From: an uncultured Lachnospiraceae bacterium
Lineage (GTDB): Bacteria > Bacillota > Clostridia > Lachnospirales > Lachnospiraceae
Direction of reading: 5' to 3'
NCBI GenBank assembly: GCA_910586025.1
Contig: CAJUIO010000128.1
Coordinates: 1 to 8,971 of the forward strand
Length of the DNA stretch: 8,971 nt
The position numbers and the translations under genes were made by a program. This document shows, in pieces, positions 7,332-8,971 of this stretch (position 1 is its first letter; each line of letters begins with the position of its first letter). Under the pieces are notes generated by a model, which saw nothing but the letters and a program-made list of their open reading frames with translations, was not told the DNA's origin and ran no database searches.

Positions 7332-7348
7332 TGCTGCCTCCTTTGTCC

Positions 7349-8776
7349 TTAAGCGAAATCATCTGCTATCCTGCAGACGCAGTCATAAATTTCAGAAAAC
7401 ATCCCGAATTCCGTGCGCATTTCCTCCACGCCCGTTTCAACGCCATTCCTGTCACAGGAAATTTCCATGCTGTCAATAGGAATGATAATATTTGCGAATT
7501 CTTCCTTTTCCTGCCATGTCGCAATCACACATACATGATTATCCTCTCTGATCTCCTCCATAACTGAAGAAAAGTAACCTGTTTTCTTTAGTCTTGAGAC
7601 AAAAACGGAAGCGGATTTTAAGTCCTGCGCATTATCATACGCATCTACTTCCCGTACCGTTTCCTTTGGCACAAATACGTCTCTAGTAGAAAGGATTTCA
7701 CCCTTGAGTATCGCCCGGATCTGTTGATGCACCATATCCTCCATCCGCTTCACACGCCAGGGCTCAAAGTCTTTATTCCCTCTAAAGGAGAATTGGAATC
7801 CCTGCAGACGAATCAATTCCCTCCTGATCTCAGATGTCAGCATTTCCTGCCCCACTCTCGTAAAATCGCTTCCGATTGCCGGGCCATAATCCAAAAGCTT
7901 TGTTCCAATCTGTTCGAACTCTTCCTTTGTCACATAGGGAAGCATGGACAGGTTAAAATCAAAATTGGGTGCAATCCCAAGAGGTTTCTGCATGACATTA
8001 TCTACAAGCACGCCAATATTTCCAAGGTGCCTGTCCACATTGAAAGTTACGGCATCCAGGACAAGCATTCTCTGAAATTGTTCCCTGCATTCCAATGCAT
8101 CAAAAAAATCCAGCAGTTTCTCTAAAGTAGTACGGCGGTCCACTAATTTCCTTAACGGCACAAATCCCACATCCTCATTCGTAAACGCTTTGCATTTTGT
8201 CGCCGTTTCCCCATGGAGCCTGAGCACAGAGTATACAACGCTTGCCGGATCCGCTTTATGGATAATTTCAGAGGCAAGCGCTTCGCAATAGGGTTCCAGC
8301 CCTGCGTTATAAGCGCCCGAAATTCCCCTTTTGTAAAGATAAATTACTCCATCCTCCTTTTTCCAACATTTGCGAAAAGAACCGTCCGTAGTAAGCTCCG
8401 GGGAAGTGCTGCTCATTTGCACGCCATATAAACCAAGTCCTTCAAAGGCCAGCTTTGAAATGGTATCGTTAAAATCGTTCCGGTAAAATGAAATATCATC
8501 CCAGGTTACATCTTCATTTCTTTCCTTGATCCAGAACGTATCATTAATAGAAGCGGCATGCGTGATTTTGATGAATCCTTCCGTAGTTTCGCATCCGCAG
8601 TCTATCATAAGCTGCTTTAAATGGCGGTTATGCTTGTAAGCTTTTCGATCTTCCAGCCATTCGTTTATCTCGAATCTTCCAAGCGGAAGCCTGGAATTCT
8701 GTTGTAAGAGAATCCAATTGTTGTTCTTTTTGTCAAAGGATGCAGCGATCATATCCTTGTTCATCAGATCATACAT
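7349..8776 (-). CDS. HipA-like serine/threonine kinase-fold protein
   Basis: 475-residue protein with a HipA-type kinase core. The nucleotide-binding part includes IYLYKRGISG (145-154), where Lys149 is the probable ATP lysine, followed by EPYCEALASEI (161-171). The catalytic loop FNVDRHLGN (245-253) resembles the N-x-DRH-x-xN motif of HipA and makes Asp248 the candidate catalytic base. LGIAPNFDF (266-274) with Asp273 would hold the metal. The N-terminal 110 residues resemble the leader domain seen in many uncharacterised Firmicute HipA-like proteins, with LPLGRFEINEWLEDR (30-44) and INDTFW (77-82). The C-terminal 100 residues have no motif I recognise. Classical HipA acts with a HipB antitoxin repressor and phosphorylates an aminoacyl-tRNA synthetase; no HipB-like gene lies in the 195 bases available upstream or directly downstream, so target and toxicity are unknown. 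ATG 8776 is supported by GGAGGAGG. Its base composition looks more AT-rich than that of recD2, which fits acquisition, though I did not compute this. Confidence 0.85.
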   Translation of the reverse strand: MYDLMNKDMIAASFDKKNNNWILLQQNSRLPLGRFEINEWLEDRKAYKHNRHLKQLMIDCGCETTEGFIKITHAASINDTFWIKERNEDVTWDDISFYRNDFNDTISKLAFEGLGLYGVQMSSTSPELTTDGSFRKCWKKEDGVIYLYKRGISGAYNAGLEPYCEALASEIIHKADPASVVYSVLRLHGETATKCKAFTNEDVGFVPLRKLVDRRTTLEKLLDFFDALECREQFQRMLVLDAVTFNVDRHLGNIGVLVDNVMQKPLGIAPNFDFNLSMLPYVTKEEFEQIGTKLLDYGPAIGSDFTRVGQEMLTSEIRRELIRLQGFQFSFRGNKDFEPWRVKRMEDMVHQQIRAILKGEILSTRDVFVPKETVREVDAYDNAQDLKSASVFVSRLKKTGYFSSVMEEIREDNHVCVIATWQEKEEFANIIIPIDSMEISCDRNGVETGVEEMRTEFGMFSEIYDCVCRIADDFA

Positions 8777-8784
8777 GGAAAACG

Positions 8785-8794
8785 CACCTCCTCC
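8785..8794 (-). promoter_or_regulatory. Ribosome binding site of the HipA-like gene, with possible masking hairpin
   Basis: GGAGGAGGTG on the minus strand, ending 8 bases before ATG 8776. It sits inside ACCT-GGAGG-AGGT, where ACCT and AGGT could pair and put GGAGG in the loop. The four-pair stem is weak, so masking is only a possibility. Confidence 0.55.
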
Positions 8795-8928
8795 AGGTAC
8801 TTTGCCTGCCGCGGTATTCGTATTCCGGGCTATCGCCCTACCTACTCATACCGGCTTGCCCGCCCAATGTCCATGTGGCTGTGCGTGTAAACACGCCCAT
8901 CCCCATGGCCGCTGTCCGGGGCTTTCAT
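8795..8928 (-). ncRNA. Structured leader RNA upstream of the HipA-like gene (unidentified)
   Basis: Non-coding stretch of about 135 bases between a good promoter and the kinase ribosome site, more GC-rich than the flanking promoter DNA. Several stems can be drawn on the minus strand. One is GCGTG-TTTA-CACGC (8896-8883), enclosed by CCATG (8908-8904) pairing with CATGG (8875-8871). Another is CGGTAT (8853-8848) pairing with ATACCG (8817-8812), extended by GGC/GCC flanks with a small bulge, and enclosing GGGC-GATA-GCCC (8838-8827). GCCC near 8923 could pair with GGGC near 8865 to close the first domain. I do not recognise a riboswitch class, T-box, SRP, 6S or RNase P signature. It may be a cis-regulatory leader or a separate small RNA. 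A 28-codon ORF (8928-8842) runs through it but has no ribosome site. Confidence 0.45.
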
Positions 8929-8932
8929 AGTA

Positions 8933-8961
8933 ATTATATCAAAGAAACGCCTAAAAAGCAA
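8933..8961 (-). promoter_or_regulatory. Sigma-A-type promoter for the HipA-like kinase and recD2 transcript
   Basis: On the minus strand TTGCTT (8961-8956, 3 of 6 consensus bases) and a perfect TATAAT (8938-8933) are separated by 17 bases. The region is AT-rich against a GC-rich leader. Transcription should begin near 8928-8926 and produce a leader of about 150 bases before ATG 8776. Confidence 0.65.
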
Positions 8962-8971
8962 AACCCTGCGG

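Noticed and set aside
8805..8820. TACCGCG in the kinase leader, reminiscent of a T-box antiterminator
   Set aside because: The full T-box core with UGGN before ACC is absent, as are the AGUA motif and a terminator; the downstream gene is not a tRNA synthetase or amino-acid gene.
8718..8930. 70-codon plus-strand frame rich in Cys, His and Pro over the leader region
   Set aside because: It overlaps the kinase start and the complement of the structured leader; the cysteine and histidine pattern follows from the GC-rich stems and there is no ribosome site.
1..8971. CRISPR arrays, insertion sequences, tRNA or rRNA genes, prophage attachment repeats
   Set aside because: I saw no regularly spaced repeats, transposase or recombinase frames, or cloverleaf or rRNA signatures on either strand by eye.

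Overview
The window looks like chromosomal DNA from a low-to-mid GC Firmicute, most likely a clostridial gut bacterium of the Lachnospiraceae type. This rests on strong AGGAGG-type ribosome sites, a RecD2 rather than a RecBCD-type RecD helicase, a LytTR/GHKL two-component pair and an ABC-2 transporter set of the COG4586/COG4587/COG3694 kind. The taxonomic guess is an inference; there is no rRNA or marker gene here to prove it. Every gene I can support lies on the minus strand, so the window reads from its right end to its left end. Gene density is high and no gap without a gene exceeds 195 bases.

Layout in order of transcription. From 8961 to 8777 there is a sigma-A-like promoter and a GC-rich leader able to form several stems, which ends at the ribosome site of a HipA-like kinase gene (8776-7349). 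Seventeen bases later comes recD2 (7331-5043), then, after 4 bases, a LytTR response regulator (5038-4340) and a soluble GHKL sensor kinase (4274-3543). A strong inverted repeat with a T-rich tail (3527-3490) probably ends this unit. A candidate promoter lies inside the same repeat and would start a second unit: an ABC ATPase with degenerate switch residues (3431-2535), two six-segment ABC-2 membrane proteins (2538-1768 and 1715-912), and a canonical ABC ATPase (887 leftwards, cut by the window edge).

How the genes may work together (inference). The LytTR regulator and the GHKL kinase are the natural controllers of the adjacent four-gene ABC unit, which has the form of a heteromeric exporter with two different ATPases and two different membrane subunits. 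No peptide precursor, immunity gene or modification enzyme is visible, so the substrate is unknown. The HipA-like kinase and RecD2 appear to share the upstream transcript with the two-component genes. Whether that is functional or only read-through cannot be decided from sequence alone.

The points most worth following are the structured leader before the HipA-like gene, the orphan HipA-like kinase tied to recD2, the membrane-free sensor kinase, the ATPase lacking its Q-loop glutamine and H-loop histidine, and the short coupling ORF between regulator and kinase that is in frame with the regulator's stop codon.
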